From assembly GCA_034509755.1 (NCBI GenBank), contig CM067541.1, positions 21,812,001 to 21,876,000 on the forward strand: a DNA stretch of 64,000 bases, given 5' to 3'. This document shows positions 1 through 11,774 of the stretch, one piece after another. The translations under genes and the position numbers were made by a program. The DNA is from Anisodus tanguticus. Taxonomy: Eukaryota > Streptophyta > Magnoliopsida > Solanales > Solanaceae. Below the pieces are notes generated by a model. The model was not told the DNA's origin, ran no database searches, and worked only from the letters and a program-made list of their open reading frames with translations. How positions within the stretch are numbered: position 1 is the first letter of the stretch; each line of letters begins with the position of its first letter.

Positions 1-191
1 GAACCTGGATCATGGCCCCTTATGACCATATTTGATATAAGTCTGTATTCTTCCATGGGGTCTAAGAGTATGTTAAAATAGTGAGAGTTAATTAAACTAA
101 ATGTCATGTTAATTAGTTAATGAATGTGTTCAATAGAAATTATATTAGAGTTTAATTTCAAGTCTATCTATTTCTTCAGACTATATATAAA

Positions 192-998
192 ATGTCGAAT
201 CTATCACTGAAAATGTTGGTCGAGACAAACAAGTTGACTGGATCAAATTACCCTGAATGGTTAAGAAATCTGCGATTGGTGTTAATACTAGAAAGAATTG
301 AGTATGTGTTAGCCACTGTGTTTCCCACAGTCCCTGCTGAAGATTCTATTCAGTATGCCCTGTTTGACAAGGTGGCTTATCAAAAACATCTAGACGATGC
401 TACCTCGGCACAATGTGTAATGTTGTCCTCCATGATCTTGGAGTTACAGAGGCAACATGAAAACATAGGCCCTAACGAAATGCTAGAACACTTGAAGAGT
501 CTCTATGACTCACAGTCCCAGACAATGGAGTATGAATTGTTGTGGGACCTTTTCAAGTGTAAGATGAACGATGGGGGTCAAGTGTCAGCACATGTTCTGA
601 AGATGATTGGGCTGATAGAAAGGTTAGCTTCGATTGGAACGAAGCTGCCTATAAATGTCTCTGTCAACCTGATCCTGAATTCACTCCCTGGTTCATTTGA
701 GAATTTCATTGTGAACTTCACTATGAATGGGACCAAGGCAAGTCTTCCAGAGCTTCACAACATGTTAAAGACCTTTGAATCGTCTACCTCTAAAGGTAAA
801 GCCGTGCTCATGGTGGGCTCTTCTAGCAAGTTCAAACCCAAGGGTAAGAACATGCAGAAGAAGAAGGGTAAGACAGTTGTTGCACCTACAGTTATGAAAC
901 CTAGAGGAGGTGTTCAGAATAAGACAAAGGTAGATTCGGATGTGTGCCTAAACTACAAGATGAAGGGGCACTGGAAGAAGGACTACACAACTCCATGA
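192..998 (+). pseudogene. copia 1 gag (capsid/nucleocapsid), damaged zinc knuckle
   Basis: This 268-codon open frame starts with the copia gag signature NKLTGSNYPEWLRNLR (about residues 13-28), the conserved N-terminal region of plant copia capsid proteins. The middle is a helical capsid-type domain. The C-terminal third is Lys-rich and ends in a CCHC-type knuckle at about residues 251-266. The knuckle reads CLNYKMKGHWKKDY, so the second and third cysteines of the CX2CX4HX4C pattern are both Tyr and zinc binding should be lost. The frame stops with TGA at 996-998, directly after the knuckle, whereas related elements read on into protease. Gag would assemble the virus-like particle in the cytoplasm. 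The length is close to normal for the family, but the lost knuckle and detached pol mark it as decayed. Confidence 0.8.
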
Positions 999-1079
999 GG
1001 AGGCAAAACACTAGGTGCTCCTGGCTCTACTGGACAAGGTATGTTTGTCATTGGAATAAACATGTCTATAAGTAACTCT

Positions 1080-4000
1080 CAGTGCTGGGTATTAGATACC
1101 GCTTGTGGCTCACACATTTGTAATAATGTGCAGGGTCTGATTGACAGCAGAAAAGTTGGACCTTGGGAGGTAGACATGCGCGTTGGAAATGGAGCACGAG
1201 TGGATGCTAAACGCGTGTGAACTTATAGACTAGATTTAACTTCAGTCTTTTGTTTAGAACTAAATAATTGTTATTTTGTTCCCTCATTGACGAGGAATAT
1301 TATTTCTATACCAGTGTTAGACATTGAGGGGTTTTCCTTATTTATTACCAATGACAATTATGTACTATCTTTTAATGTTTTGTTTGTGGAAATGCTCCGC
1401 TTATGAATGGTTTGTAAGTTCTAAACTATAGTTGTGAAAAATTTTCAATGTGCAAAACAAACGAGCTAAGATAAGTAATCCAAGTAACCCCACCTACTTA
1501 TGGCACTGTAGACTTGGTCACATCAATGAATTAAGGATAGCAAGAGTAAGAAAGTTAGACTACATGGAACCATTTGACTTGAAGTCCTATGGTAACTGTG
1601 AATCTTGCTTGAGAGGAAAGATGACCAACAAGCCACTTTCTGGGAAAGAGGTACGATCCAAAGAGGTACTTGAATTGGTCCATATTGATGTATGTGGGCC
1701 ATTTTCAACCCAAGCTAAGGGAGCTTCCCTTACTTTATCACTTTTACAGACGATTTCACAAGGTTTAGGCATGTGTATTTTATGAAACACAAGTCTGAAG
1801 CCTTTGAGAAATTCAAGGAGTACAAGTCAGAAGTAGAGAAGCAACTTGTAACAAGTATCAAGACCCTTTGATCAGATCGAGGAGGTGAATACTTAAGTAA
1901 ATAATTTTTTGATTACTAGAAGCTTCATGGAGTCCAATCACAATGGACACCTCCTGGAACGCCACAGATGAATGGTGTTGCTGAAAGGAGAAATCGAACC
2001 CTATTAGATATGGTTAGATCCATGATGAGTTTCTCAGCTCTGCCGACATACCTTTGGGGCTATGCATTGCAAAGCTCAATTTATATTCTGAACAGGGTTC
2101 CTTCAAAGTAAGTAGAGAAAACTCCATATGAGATATGGAATGGCAAGAATCCAACACTTAAACACATGCGACCCTGGGGGTGCCCTGCATATGTAAAGAA
2201 GATGCTTACTGACAAGTTGGAATTTAAAAGTGAGAAATATTATTTTATGGGGTATCCAAAGGAAACTAAGGGATACTATTTCTATCTTCCTGGAGAACAT
2301 AAGGTCATTGTTTTCAAAAATGTAACCTTCCTTGAAGAAGGTTATGTCTATGAGGAACAGAGCTGAAATAAGATAGAACTTGAAGAAATTCAAGAACCAC
2401 AAGATAACACATAAGTTGAACCCTTGTCAAAAGACATAGACATGGATTCAGTGGGAGTATTTGGTGAAGATTGGGTACTTAGAGTATGCCCTTCAGCCAG
2501 TGGGAGTGCTGTGAGAGATAGTGCAGAAATGCAAGGCTCTCATACACAACCAATGGAAGATGATACAATGGTTGTACATCATTCCATTCAGGAAATACAT
2601 GAAAATGACATTCCGAAAGCTCTCAAGGTGATGGATTGTCCAGCACACAAAGACCTTCTCACAATCAGAATGCAACAAATACTGAAACACAGAATAATCA
2701 ACTCTGTAGGACCACTAGGACTCATCGTCCGCCTGAAAGACTTAATCTCTTTGTTGAAACACGCAATGAGATAGATATTCCTGATGACGATGAACCTACA
2801 ACCTACAATGAAACTATGTTAGATATTGATTCACAGATATGGCAAGAAGCCATGAAATCTGAGATGGACTCGATGTACATCAATCAAGTTTTTTAACTTG
2901 GTTGATTTACCAACATGGGTTAGACCCATACGATGCAAATGGGTCTTCAAGAAGAAGATTGATGCATATGGAAAGGTACAGACTTATAAGGTAAGATTGG
3001 TGGCTAAAAGTTATAATCAATGGCCTGGGGTCGATTATGATGAAACATTTTCACCTGTTGCGAAAATTAAGTCCATTCGGATTTTGCTTGCAATAGCCAC
3101 ATACTATGATTATGACATTTGGCAAATGGATGTTAAAACTGCTTTCCTCAATGGTAACCTAATTAAGGAGGTGTATATGATACAACATGAGGGTTTTACA
3201 TCCAAGATTAAGCCCAAAGCAGTATGCAAGCTACAGAAGTCCATTTATGGACTTAAGCAAGCCTCAAGGATTTGAAATATTTGTTTTAACAAAGCAGTCA
3301 AATCGTTTGACTTTGTTAGAAGCAAAGAAGATCCCTGCATTTATAGTAAAACGCAAGGAAGGGAGTATTGTCTTCATTGTTATATATGTAGATGACATAT
3401 TAATAATGGGAGATAATAAGACTCTCATGCAATCAGTCAAGGAATGGTTGTCCAGCACCTTCATGATGAAGGACTTGGGTGAAGCCTGCTACATTCTTGG
3501 AATTAGGATCTATAGAGATAGACCTAATAGATTGTTGGGGTTGTCATAGTCCATATACATAGACAAAGTGCTAAGACGATTCTCTATGGAAAACTCCAAG
3601 AAGGGAAGTCTTCTTATGGGTCAAGGCATCAAGTTATCAAAGAAGGATAGTCCTTCTACTGTTGCAGAACTTGAACGCATGAAAAGAATCCCATATGCTT
3701 CATCTATAGGATCTATCATGTATGCCATGACCTATACGAGGCCAGATGTGGCCTATGCACTTAGTATGACTTGCAAATTCCAGCAAAATCCCGAGAAGAA
3801 CAGTGGAAAGCAGTCAAGAGTATTCTTAAGTATCTCAGATGAACTAAAGAATATTCTTAGTCTATGGTGGACAAGAGAAGCTAGTGTGTACTGGGTGTAC
3901 TGATGCTAGCTTCCAGACAGATCTTGATGACTTCAAATCTCAATATGGATATGCCTTCATTTTCAATGGCGGAATAGTGAATTGGAAAAGTTCCAAGCAA

Positions 4001-4372
4001 GCTATAACTGCTGATTCGACAACTGAAGCCGAGTACATTGCTGGATCGGAAGCTGGTAAAGAAGTTGTCGCGATATCTGAGTTCCTGAAGAAACTAGGGG
4101 TTGCTCCAAGTGCCATTTGTCCAATAACGATTTATTGTGACAACACTGGTGCGATTGCGCAAGCTAAGGAACCAAGATCAACAAACAGAAACAAGCTTGT
4201 ACCGAGAAAATACCACATACTCAGGGAGATAGTGGAAACTGAAGAAATAAGATTAGACTACGTTCCCACAGATGATAATATAGCTAACCAATTTAATAAA
4301 CCATTAAGCTTAGTTAAGCATAATGGTCATTTTGAAAATATGGGTATTAGATACATCAGAGATTGGCTCTAG
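1080..4372 (+). pseudogene. copia 1 pol (protease-integrase-RT-RNase H), multiply frameshifted
   Basis: Fragments occur in the usual copia order. A protease-like WVLDTACGSHIC lies near 1087; the active-site triplet is D-T-A rather than D-T/S-G. The GAG-pre-integrase zinc module (WHCRLGH...CESCLRGK) is at 1497-1620. Integrase core pieces run 1675-2366, including the DRGGEY motif near 1880 and NGVAERRNR near 1975. The linker and RT N-terminus are at 2636-3275 (KARLVAK-like and QMDVKTAFLNG motifs), and the RT palm with YVDD lies near 3388. RNase H is at 3884-4372 (TDAS, STTEAEY, YCDNTGA). Breaks occur near 1210, 1780, 2370, 2770, 2896, 3275, 3549 and 3903, among others. The RT active site survives, but no single frame spans even RT plus RNase H. 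Confidence 0.85.
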
Positions 4373-4373
4373 G

Positions 4374-4386
4374 CCAAGTGGGAGAT
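4374..4386 (+). promoter_or_regulatory. polypurine tract of copia 1
   Basis: A purine-rich run (AAGTGGGAGA) sits just after the RNase H stop and immediately before the TG that opens the 3' LTR. This is the position expected for the plus-strand primer of reverse transcription. Confidence 0.6.
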
Positions 4387-5964
4387 TGAAAGTATATATG
4401 TCCTAGAGACAATCATCATTAGGGATAAATGTACTTGAACACATTCGTATTATTAATAAGATTAATATTTATGGCATTTGCGATTATTGAATTATTATTT
4501 GGTTGTTTGTAATTATTCATTAATGAGCATCCCTTGAGCTTACATTGTCATTAATATAGTGAGATATTGATGATAGAGCGTAACTCTAAAATAGCCTCGA
4601 CTAATGATATCGAGAATGGGATATCGATGATATGTTATAAGTCGACATGTGGTCTGCATCATATTCTTAGAGAATGTAGTATGTCTCACCTGCTACTAGT
4701 AATGGTTACTAGTGATGGACACATGGATACTTTTGGAAAGTATTGGTATACCCTGCTGATAAACTATTTGTTAAACATGTCTAGAGTGTTATCAGCGTGT
4801 GGGATATAAAGGTCCTTTGACTTGAGGTCAATACGCACCTTGTTTACAGAGTAATGTATTTTGACCCTGTCCTAAGCTTAAACTCCTTATAGGATAAGAC
4901 ACGGCTTGTGTTGGGTACATTATGATGTAAATTATGGTGGTAATTTAGCCAAGAATAGGATTCATTCCTCGATTGGATATTCGAGAGAGCACTCAACTTC
5001 TCAGAGATATTAGGTCTCCCAAGTCATTGGCCAATGCAAGAGACATATTTAGAATATGGTCTACTTGTCGACTAATATAGATGAGATAAAGTGATCAAGC
5101 CATTTGGATAGACACATGGCAAATCCTAAGCTTGATCGAGTGTGTCGCAAATGAAAGGAATTTATCATCTCACATAATGGTTATGTTTCCTTGATTCATG
5201 TAAACATACTTCATTTATTGAGTTCATCGTACAGCGCAGTCTAGGAGTTCCGTATGGACCTTAATTGGATTAGTGTTGATATATGAAGGCCTATAGGGTC
5301 ACACTATGTCGATTGTCTCTTCGATCTAAGGGTGTATTGAGAAAGTATTAAATATTCGATTTGGAATCGAGATATTTAAATTGATAATAACTATGAGATA
5401 ATTTATATTAAATAGAAATTATTTAATTAAATCAAAATTAGATTTTTGATTTAATGTGCTGAATATATATATTAAATGAAAACGGAAAGCGGGATTTTAC
5501 GTAAGGCGCCGCGGGGCTTGGTAGGCTGCGTCGCGGCACCGACTCGACAGTAGGCCCAGTCAGACTGGCCCACTGCACCTCGGTTTTGGGCCAGGCTTAG
5601 AGCCCAACCCTAATCTGATGTTGACCTAATCCTCCCTATATAAATAACACTAAACCCCATAAGTTAAACACACTAATTCTATAAACTTTCTAGACTTAGA
5701 GTCTAGGACGAAACTCTCTCAAACCTCTGCCAAGATTTCCTGGCTTTCTTGACAGAGGAATACACCGTACCATAGTACTTGCAGTCAAAGGGATAGTCGC
5801 GTGTACTCCCTAAGTAAAGACTCCAGAGAATACAACTTATAAGTGTTCTAGTTTTATGTTACAGGTTTTGATTGTCATATAACCATACCAGAAGAAATTG
5901 TTGGGGTAAGTAGAACATAATTTTAAACTTTCACTATGCCTACTTATATGTTTTGAACCCAACA
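4387..5964 (+). repeat. 3' LTR of copia 1
   Basis: The LTR starts with TG directly after the polypurine tract and ends in CCAACA at 5964, about 1578 bp in all. A TATA box (CTATATAAATAAC) near 5636 marks the probable U3/R boundary, with the R-U5 part rich in short exon-like text. A GC-rich block at about 5495-5560 contrasts with the AT-rich surroundings. The end coordinate is inferred from the CA terminus and the change of sequence character, because the 5' LTR is not available for comparison. Confidence 0.6.
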
Positions 5965-7051
5965 AAAATCCTACATTAGGAGGTCTAGCTAAAGATATTG
6001 CACTGACTGGGTTGGTAGAGGCATGTGTTAAGTTGGGACCTGGAGTAACAATGGGTTCAGCTGTTGGAAGTTTACTAATGTGGAGTTAAGTTTATCCCAT
6101 TATTTATGACTCGAACAATTAGGGCCCCGCATATCGGAAATATCATTTCCACACACATGCACACGTAGTGCCAAGTATCGCAAATTTCATTAGTGAAAGA
6201 GATATTGGTATGTAAGTGAAACATTTGAGACATAGAATGATGGGCGGTTATTAGCTAAATGACAAGTACTCCACGTTGGTAAACGAAGGAAGAAGTGTGC
6301 GAAGCGTAAGATGAAATGAGTCGGAAATCGCCGCGGGCCGCGAAGGGCCGCGACGCAGCCCCGTCAGAGCCGAGGCACCGGAGTGCCTCCCAGGCAGCAT
6401 CGTGGCGCTAATTGGGTGTTCAGCCACTGGAGCCGAGGCACCGCGACTCTAATTCGAAGAGCCACGATGCTTCGGGGGCAGAATGCTGCGACGGAAAGAT
6501 GGAAAGTTCTAACTTTTAGGCTGGTTTTAGAGTATTAAAACTCCATTATTTGGCACATGAATTCAGCCATTATTTGGCTGAATGTAACCCCTCAATAAGT
6601 GTCATTACATGGCTATTGAAGGCCATTAGTTGGCTAGTTGAGGGGTCATCTCCTTACACTCTAAATTGAGGCCTTTGGCTAAATTGTTCAACACACTTAA
6701 GATATTTTTATGAAATCTTCTTCTTCTTCTCTAGCAAGTTTTCTATTTTCAAAGTTCTTCAAGAGTAACAATTGAGTTTCCTTTGCTCATTTGTTACGTT
6801 GATGTTGTATCTTAGGAGACTATTGCCCGACACTGTAAAAAAGGATATATACGGGGCATCTTGTCTTAAAGACAGAGTGACAACACTCGACTCAACAAAT
6901 CACAAAGAGTTTGTAACGTTCTTGATTCCAGTTTGTTGTAATCTTTAGTTTATCCTTTCTAGAAATTTGTAATATTTACTTACTTCTCATTTCCTGTAAT
7001 TGTTGTAACCCACAATTTTAAGACAAGATTGCCCCGTAAGTGCTTAGAAAG
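5965..7051 (+). other. Unassigned flank, probably LTR/leader of copia 2
   Basis: No complete gene is present. Bases 5966-6088 can be read as a short protein-like stretch (NPTLGGLAKDIALTGLVEAC) that I do not recognise. Bases 6310-6490 are strikingly GC-rich and carry the phrase GCCGAGGCACCG twice (6369-6380 and 6432-6443), like GC-rich blocks in some Solanaceae copia LTRs. Bases 6700-7050 look like an LTR R-U5 and leader (pyrimidine-rich, ending just before the gag start of copia 2). No clear PBS was found. Confidence 0.35.
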
Positions 7052-8126
7052 ATGAGTGGAAGAGAATAACTCGCTTTTGATTCTGATGCTGCTGCTACTC
7101 AAGGCAACCCCTCTGCCTTCCCCACTGCTCAACGCACACATAATTTCTTTTCGGTTGCTCAAGGGAACGTTACTATTCCTCCACCCTCCGGTTTCCATAA
7201 TTAACGCCAGAAAAGTTTATGGGCTCCAACTTCAAGAGATGGCAACAAAAGATATTATTTTATCTGACGTTATGGGAATGGCTCATTTCCTAACAGAAGA
7301 TCCTCCACAAGCTGGAGATGAAATAGACCCTCAGCCTAATGAAAAGGCTAGAGGGGGCCAAGGTATCCATGTCATCAATGGCATGAAGATGGTTCTTGAT
7401 GCTTGGAGTCATAGTGACTTCATGTGTAAGAACTATTTTCTAAACTGTCTGTCAGACCCACTCTACACGGTGTATTGCGATGTAGGCACCGCCAAAGAGT
7501 TATGGGAAAAGCTACAGAAGAAGTACATGCACAAGATGTTGGTACTAAGAAATTCATCATTGGGAAATTCCTAAAATTTCAAATAGTGGATAGCAAAACT
7601 GTGATGTCCCAAGTCCAGGAATTCCAAATGATTCTATATCACATGGATTTGGAAGGTATGAAACCAAATGAGCAGTTTTTGGTTGCATCAGTGATTGAAA
7701 AGTTACCTCCCTCGTGGAATGAGTTACTTAAAACTCAAGACAAAGGAAATGACCTTTGAAGAACTTATTATCAAACTCCAGATTCAGGAAGATAATAAGA
7801 AGGCCTTGCCTAGGGGAAAACAATCCGCTGAGGCAAAGGAAAATCTGTCTAAGGCCAAAGGGAACCAAAGCAAGAAGCGCAAGTTCCAAAAAGACGACAA
7901 GACCCAAGCGGCGGAGAAGTTCAAGGAAAACTGTCACCACTATGGGAAAACTGGTCACATGATCAAGGACTACCGCAAGCTCAAGACCGAGCAACAAGAG
8001 AAGGCCAAGGCCAAAGGTAAGGCACAAGCTAACGTCATCAAAGACACGCTTCTTGACGACATGATTGAGGAGTTCTCGGTAGTGGTGCTTGAAGAAAACC
8101 TTGTTGAGAATCCCATGCAATGGTAG
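7052..8126 (+). pseudogene. copia 2 gag, frameshifted
   Basis: This is the gag of a second copia element, probably starting at ATG 7052, although a stop follows almost at once (MSGRE*). The conserved GSNFKRWQQKILFYLT block near 7216 is in a different frame from the following FLTEDPP...DAWSHSDFMCKNYFLN block, so a frameshift lies near 7275. A second break near 7540 leads to GTKKFIIGKFL, and a third near 7750 to MTFEELIIKLQIQEDN. The nucleocapsid is Lys-rich with a knuckle CHHYGKTGHMIKDY near 7933 in which two of three cysteines have become Tyr. The last codons before protease end at a TAG (8124-8126). It belongs to the Tork/TNT1-type gag group by motif, and is non-functional. Confidence 0.75.
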
Positions 8127-9104
8127 ATGGACACGGGTTCTACCAGACACATATGTTCCAATAGAGATACCTTCTCCATATATACACCAGTTACAGACAA
8201 GAAGTTATTCATGGGTAACAACGCTTCCTCTGACGTGCTAATGGTAGGAAAGGTAGTCCTGACGATGACTTATGGAAAAGAGCTCACTCTGAAGGAGGTG
8301 ATACATGTCCCTGAGATTAGGAGAAATTTAATTTTTGGTCATTTATTGGTTAATGTTGGTTTTAGGCTAGTATTTGAGTCCAATAAGTTTGTAATCACCA
8401 AGAATGAAACTTTTTTGGGAAAAGGCTTTGTCTGTGAATGCCTCTTCAAAGTTAACGCCATGTCTGTAATACGTGCAAGAAATAATATTGAAGTTTCTTC
8501 ATACTTGCTTGAGTCCTCTAATTTATGACATCATAGATTAGGACATGTTAACTATAAGTCCATCCAAAGGTTGGTTAAGTTTGAGTTGTTGCCGTCTATC
8601 GACTTAAACCCTCAACATAAGTGTGACGTGTGCGCAGAGGCAAAACTCACAAAACTTCATTTTTGATCCGTCGAAAGGAATAGCGCTCCTCTAGAACTTA
8701 TTCACACAGATATATGTGATTTGAAGTATGCACGAACTAGGGGGAACAAGTACTTTGTGACATTCATTGATGATAGCACAAGGTATTGTTACCTTTACTA
8801 GTTGAAAAGTAAAGATGAAGCCTTTGAAGCTTTTCGACGCTACAAAGCAGAAGTTGAAAAACAACTAAGCATGCAGATTAAATCCATTCATAGTGATAGA
8901 GGGGGAGAATATGTAGCGCCATTTGAGGAATATTGTGCCAAATCAGGAATTGTTCATCAAATGACAGCTCCATACTCACCTCAGTCGAACGGTGTTGCTG
9001 AACGCAAGAACCGCACATTGAAGGAAATGATGAATGCATTGCCAGCAATCCTGGCATCGAAGTCCTCAATCCCATCTCGAGCCTGCTCTAAGGTGAATCT
9101 CTAG
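8127..9104 (+). pseudogene. copia 2 protease and integrase, truncated before RT
   Basis: MDTGSTRHICS at 8127 is the aspartic protease active site. An in-frame TAG occupies the position just before the M, where relatives have an aromatic residue. The zinc-binding GAG-pre-integrase region lies at 8520-8660 and contains a stop. The integrase core follows at 8690-9095, with the three acidic positions visible as HTDICD, SDRGGEY and NGVAERKNR. The frame then degenerates after residue text ending SKVNL near 9104, and the sequence changes abruptly to an unrelated gypsy-type fragment. RT, RNase H and the 3' LTR are missing, so this is a 5' fragment of an element. Confidence 0.78.
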
Positions 9105-9165
9105 ACATTTCATTTTATGTGTTCGATCTTTAGCACTGTCTGGGCCACCTCAGCCTCAACATCGG

Positions 9166-11592
9166 CTAGAGTTTAGTCTCGTTAGCAAAGGCTTGAGCAG
9201 GTTGTGCTGATGTTTCAGCATTCCTTTGGTTAGAGGCCTCAAGCTTATTTCTCAGCCCTTCGATGGTTTGGGCTTGTTGGTTGACTTGATCTTGAGCAAC
9301 CTTCAGTGCAACCTGTTCGGCAGCTTGCTTTGCATTAATCTCGGCAAGCTCGATATTAAGGCGATCGACCTTGGTATTTAGAAAATCTTCTCGATCCTCG
9401 AGCTCTGAGATTAAGGCCTGGACATTGTCATAGAGTTCATTGTTTTTCCTATCCAAAACCTTGTTCTCCACATTGGAGAGGTTGAGGTCATTCACAGCCC
9501 AGAGGTAGTCGTATTTTCCTTGGTCCAGTTCTACCTTAATAGCGGGCAGTTCATCTGCCTGCTACAGCTGAGCTTCTTTCTGTTCTAGAAGCCCTTTGAG
9601 ATGTTGAATCTCTATCTTGGGTGTCCAGCTGCCCTTTGAGGTGTTCATTTTCATCCATACATCAGATGAAGCCCTCACTAACTAGAACGGATGCATGCAA
9701 GGATATGAGCCAAACCGAAGTTAGAACATAAAAGAAGGAATTCAAGTACATAACTTAAAGTAAGAAATGGAGATACGTACTCGGATTGATGCATGCATGC
9801 CCTCATTAAAGAGGCATTACCATGAGACATTCTTCATATTCTCCTTGTCGGACTCTAATATTAGGGGCCTCAAATAATTGGCAACCCTAACTAGTCGAGA
9901 CAAGAAATTGGTATCTTCGGGGAAGGAAAGAGTGGCAGTTCTCACCCTCCTCGGATCTGTACTCGGGGCTGGAAAGACAGTCACGAGTTTGGACCAGGAG
10001 TTGGAGTGATTCTTTAGTGTTCGGGTGGATTTGGTAAGTTTCGTGAGGGATAACTAAATGAGCAAATCCAGAGGTGTTCACCTGCAACGCCGAGTTTGCA
10101 GAGGTTCCAACTTCATCAAAGAAGCGGTCAAAATATTCTTGCCTAAAATTTTGGGCCAGTTGTGTTGGTGGAGGAGGAGTTGAAGTTTTTTATTTCTTAG
10201 CCAATAACTCCCCATCCATGGCTTCATTGTCATCCTCGATGATTACATTCAACTATTTCGGTGGTTGGTGGTGTGGTGGAAGTAGCTGAGCAACAATATT
10301 TTCCTTATTTACCGTAGGAACAACCTCTACCGGAGTGGTGGTAGTTTTTCTCACCCAAACATCATCTGGGGAGATGCGGGAATGTCCACTCACTTTCGGA
10401 GTTCTTTTCCTATTTGAAGCAACCGATGGTGACTTCGAAGGCTTTGAGGATTTGGATTTGGTGGTTTTTCTTTGGTACTTCGGCGATACGGCGATACGGC
10501 GAACTGATATGGTCAGGTTGAGTACCAGATTGGGGTTAGTTGAAGCAGCCGAAGGGTTGGACCTTGAGATCGAAGTGCCCTTTGGTAAACCTAGATATTT
10601 GAAAAAGAAGTAAAAATATGACCAAAATTATTAGAGGGAAAAAAATTTGGAGGATACAAACCATGATTTTGGGCATTCCATCGATTTTCAAAAAGCACTT
10701 TCTATGTCCATTTCTTATGCGGATAAGTGTTAATGATTTTCTCGACATGGGTCGGAGTACAATGAACAGTTGGATAAAGTGACAACATGAAACGTAGAAT
10801 TTATTGAAGTAAGTGAGTAAAGAATAGAGCACGGAGGGAGCAGTTGTTGATACTTACGATGTATATTTCATTGCTCTGGAAAGGCATGAACCTAACCGGG
10901 AGAATTTTAGCGGTAGGAACCGCAACAAAATGTTCTATCCAGCCCCAATCTTGATTCTCGTCGATGCTGGAGATGATGGGGAATTTTCCTCATTTAGAGG
11001 TTTGTACGATCCCGCCTCGGAAGAATCTCGGAACATATAAACAGATCAGATGATCCAAAGCAAAAGGTTCATTGACCAAATTGGCCAAGAACCGGAGGCT
11101 AGTAACAACACTCCAAACTGATGGACCAATTTGTGTATGGCACAAATTGTAAGTCCTGCACATCTCGAGGATTACGTTGTCGATTGGAGGGTCGAGCTTG
11201 AAGGTGAAAGGGTAGGTGTATACATTGGAGTACCCAGATCTGAAGGTAGTAATATCTTTATCTGGGTCGGGTATAATGATCCCGAAGAGATCAGTCCAAC
11301 CATAGAAATTTCGGACTGTGTCAAGATTGGAGGCTTTATTGAAGGTCGGCCAAATTTTAGCTTCTTCACCCTTATCAGATTTCGAGGAGGTAGTGGAAAT
11401 AACAAATTCGCTGTCAAAGAAAAAGGTAGATGGAAGCATGTCATATGATATAGGGTTGGCAGCGGCCTAAGCTTCAGAGGTCTTATCGGCACCAGTGGCT
11501 TCATCAGAAGCCAGCGGTGGAGAAGTTATCGGAGAAGATTATATGGAAGAAGATTATATGGAAGAAGATCGGGTAGATTTTGTCATGGTGAC
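9166..11592 (-). pseudogene. Antisense extra ORF of Tat element (Transposase_28-like plus coiled coil)
   Basis: Read on the minus strand, a start at 11592 gives MTKSTRSSS and then a stop. The best-preserved block is 11439-10990 (about 150 residues), with the pattern YPFTFKLDPPIDNVILEMC, GPSVWSVV and LDHLICLYVPRFF that recalls the 'putative gypsy type transposon' family. After a stop, the frame continues to a good splice donor (GTAAGTA at 10857). A second possible intron spans about 10664-10591. It is followed by a Lys/Pro-rich linker (10590-10260) and a coiled-coil segment (9495-9166) rich in Glu, Ala and Gln with heptad spacing. A 16-bp direct duplication near 11536-11567 shifts the frame at the N-terminus. 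The function of this family is unknown; family assignment is from motif memory. Confidence 0.5.
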
Positions 11593-11763
11593 AAATATAT
11601 GAAGGCTTGAAGTTATGAAGATATGAAGATTTGAAGGTTTAAAGCTATGAAAATATGAATATTAGAAGGTATGGAGTTAAGAAGATTCGAAGATTCAAAG
11701 GATGAATGTTTGACGATTTTGAGAATTGGCAGAAAGTTAAAATTGTGAATGGAAAAGAGAGGG

Positions 11764-11774
11764 AGTTTTATAGG
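11764..11774 (-). promoter_or_regulatory. Candidate TATA box for the antisense ORF
   Basis: On the minus strand this reads CTATAAAACTC, about 170 bp upstream of the antisense start codon at 11592. A purine-rich leader with many GAAGAT units (11590-11710, plus strand) lies between. This is position and motif only. Confidence 0.35.

Larger units (their letters stand above)
1..5964 (+). mobile_element. Ty1/copia retrotransposon 1, 5' truncated by window edge
   Basis: The domain order gag, protease, integrase, reverse transcriptase, RNase H, then LTR is the Ty1/copia order. The 5' LTR and primer binding site lie before base 1. Bases 1-191 are untranslated leader and contain no recognisable gene. 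Coding sequence runs 192-4372 in several frames, followed by a purine-rich tract (4374-4385) and the 3' LTR. Frameshifts and stops throughout mean the copy cannot make a polyprotein. No flanking target duplication can be tested because the left end is missing. Confidence 0.88.

Noticed and set aside
10074..11448. Plus-strand frames at 10074-10289, 10335-10613 and 11131-11448
   Set aside because: They lie opposite the minus-strand antisense ORF, whose reading frame carries the recognisable residues; the plus frames are shadows.
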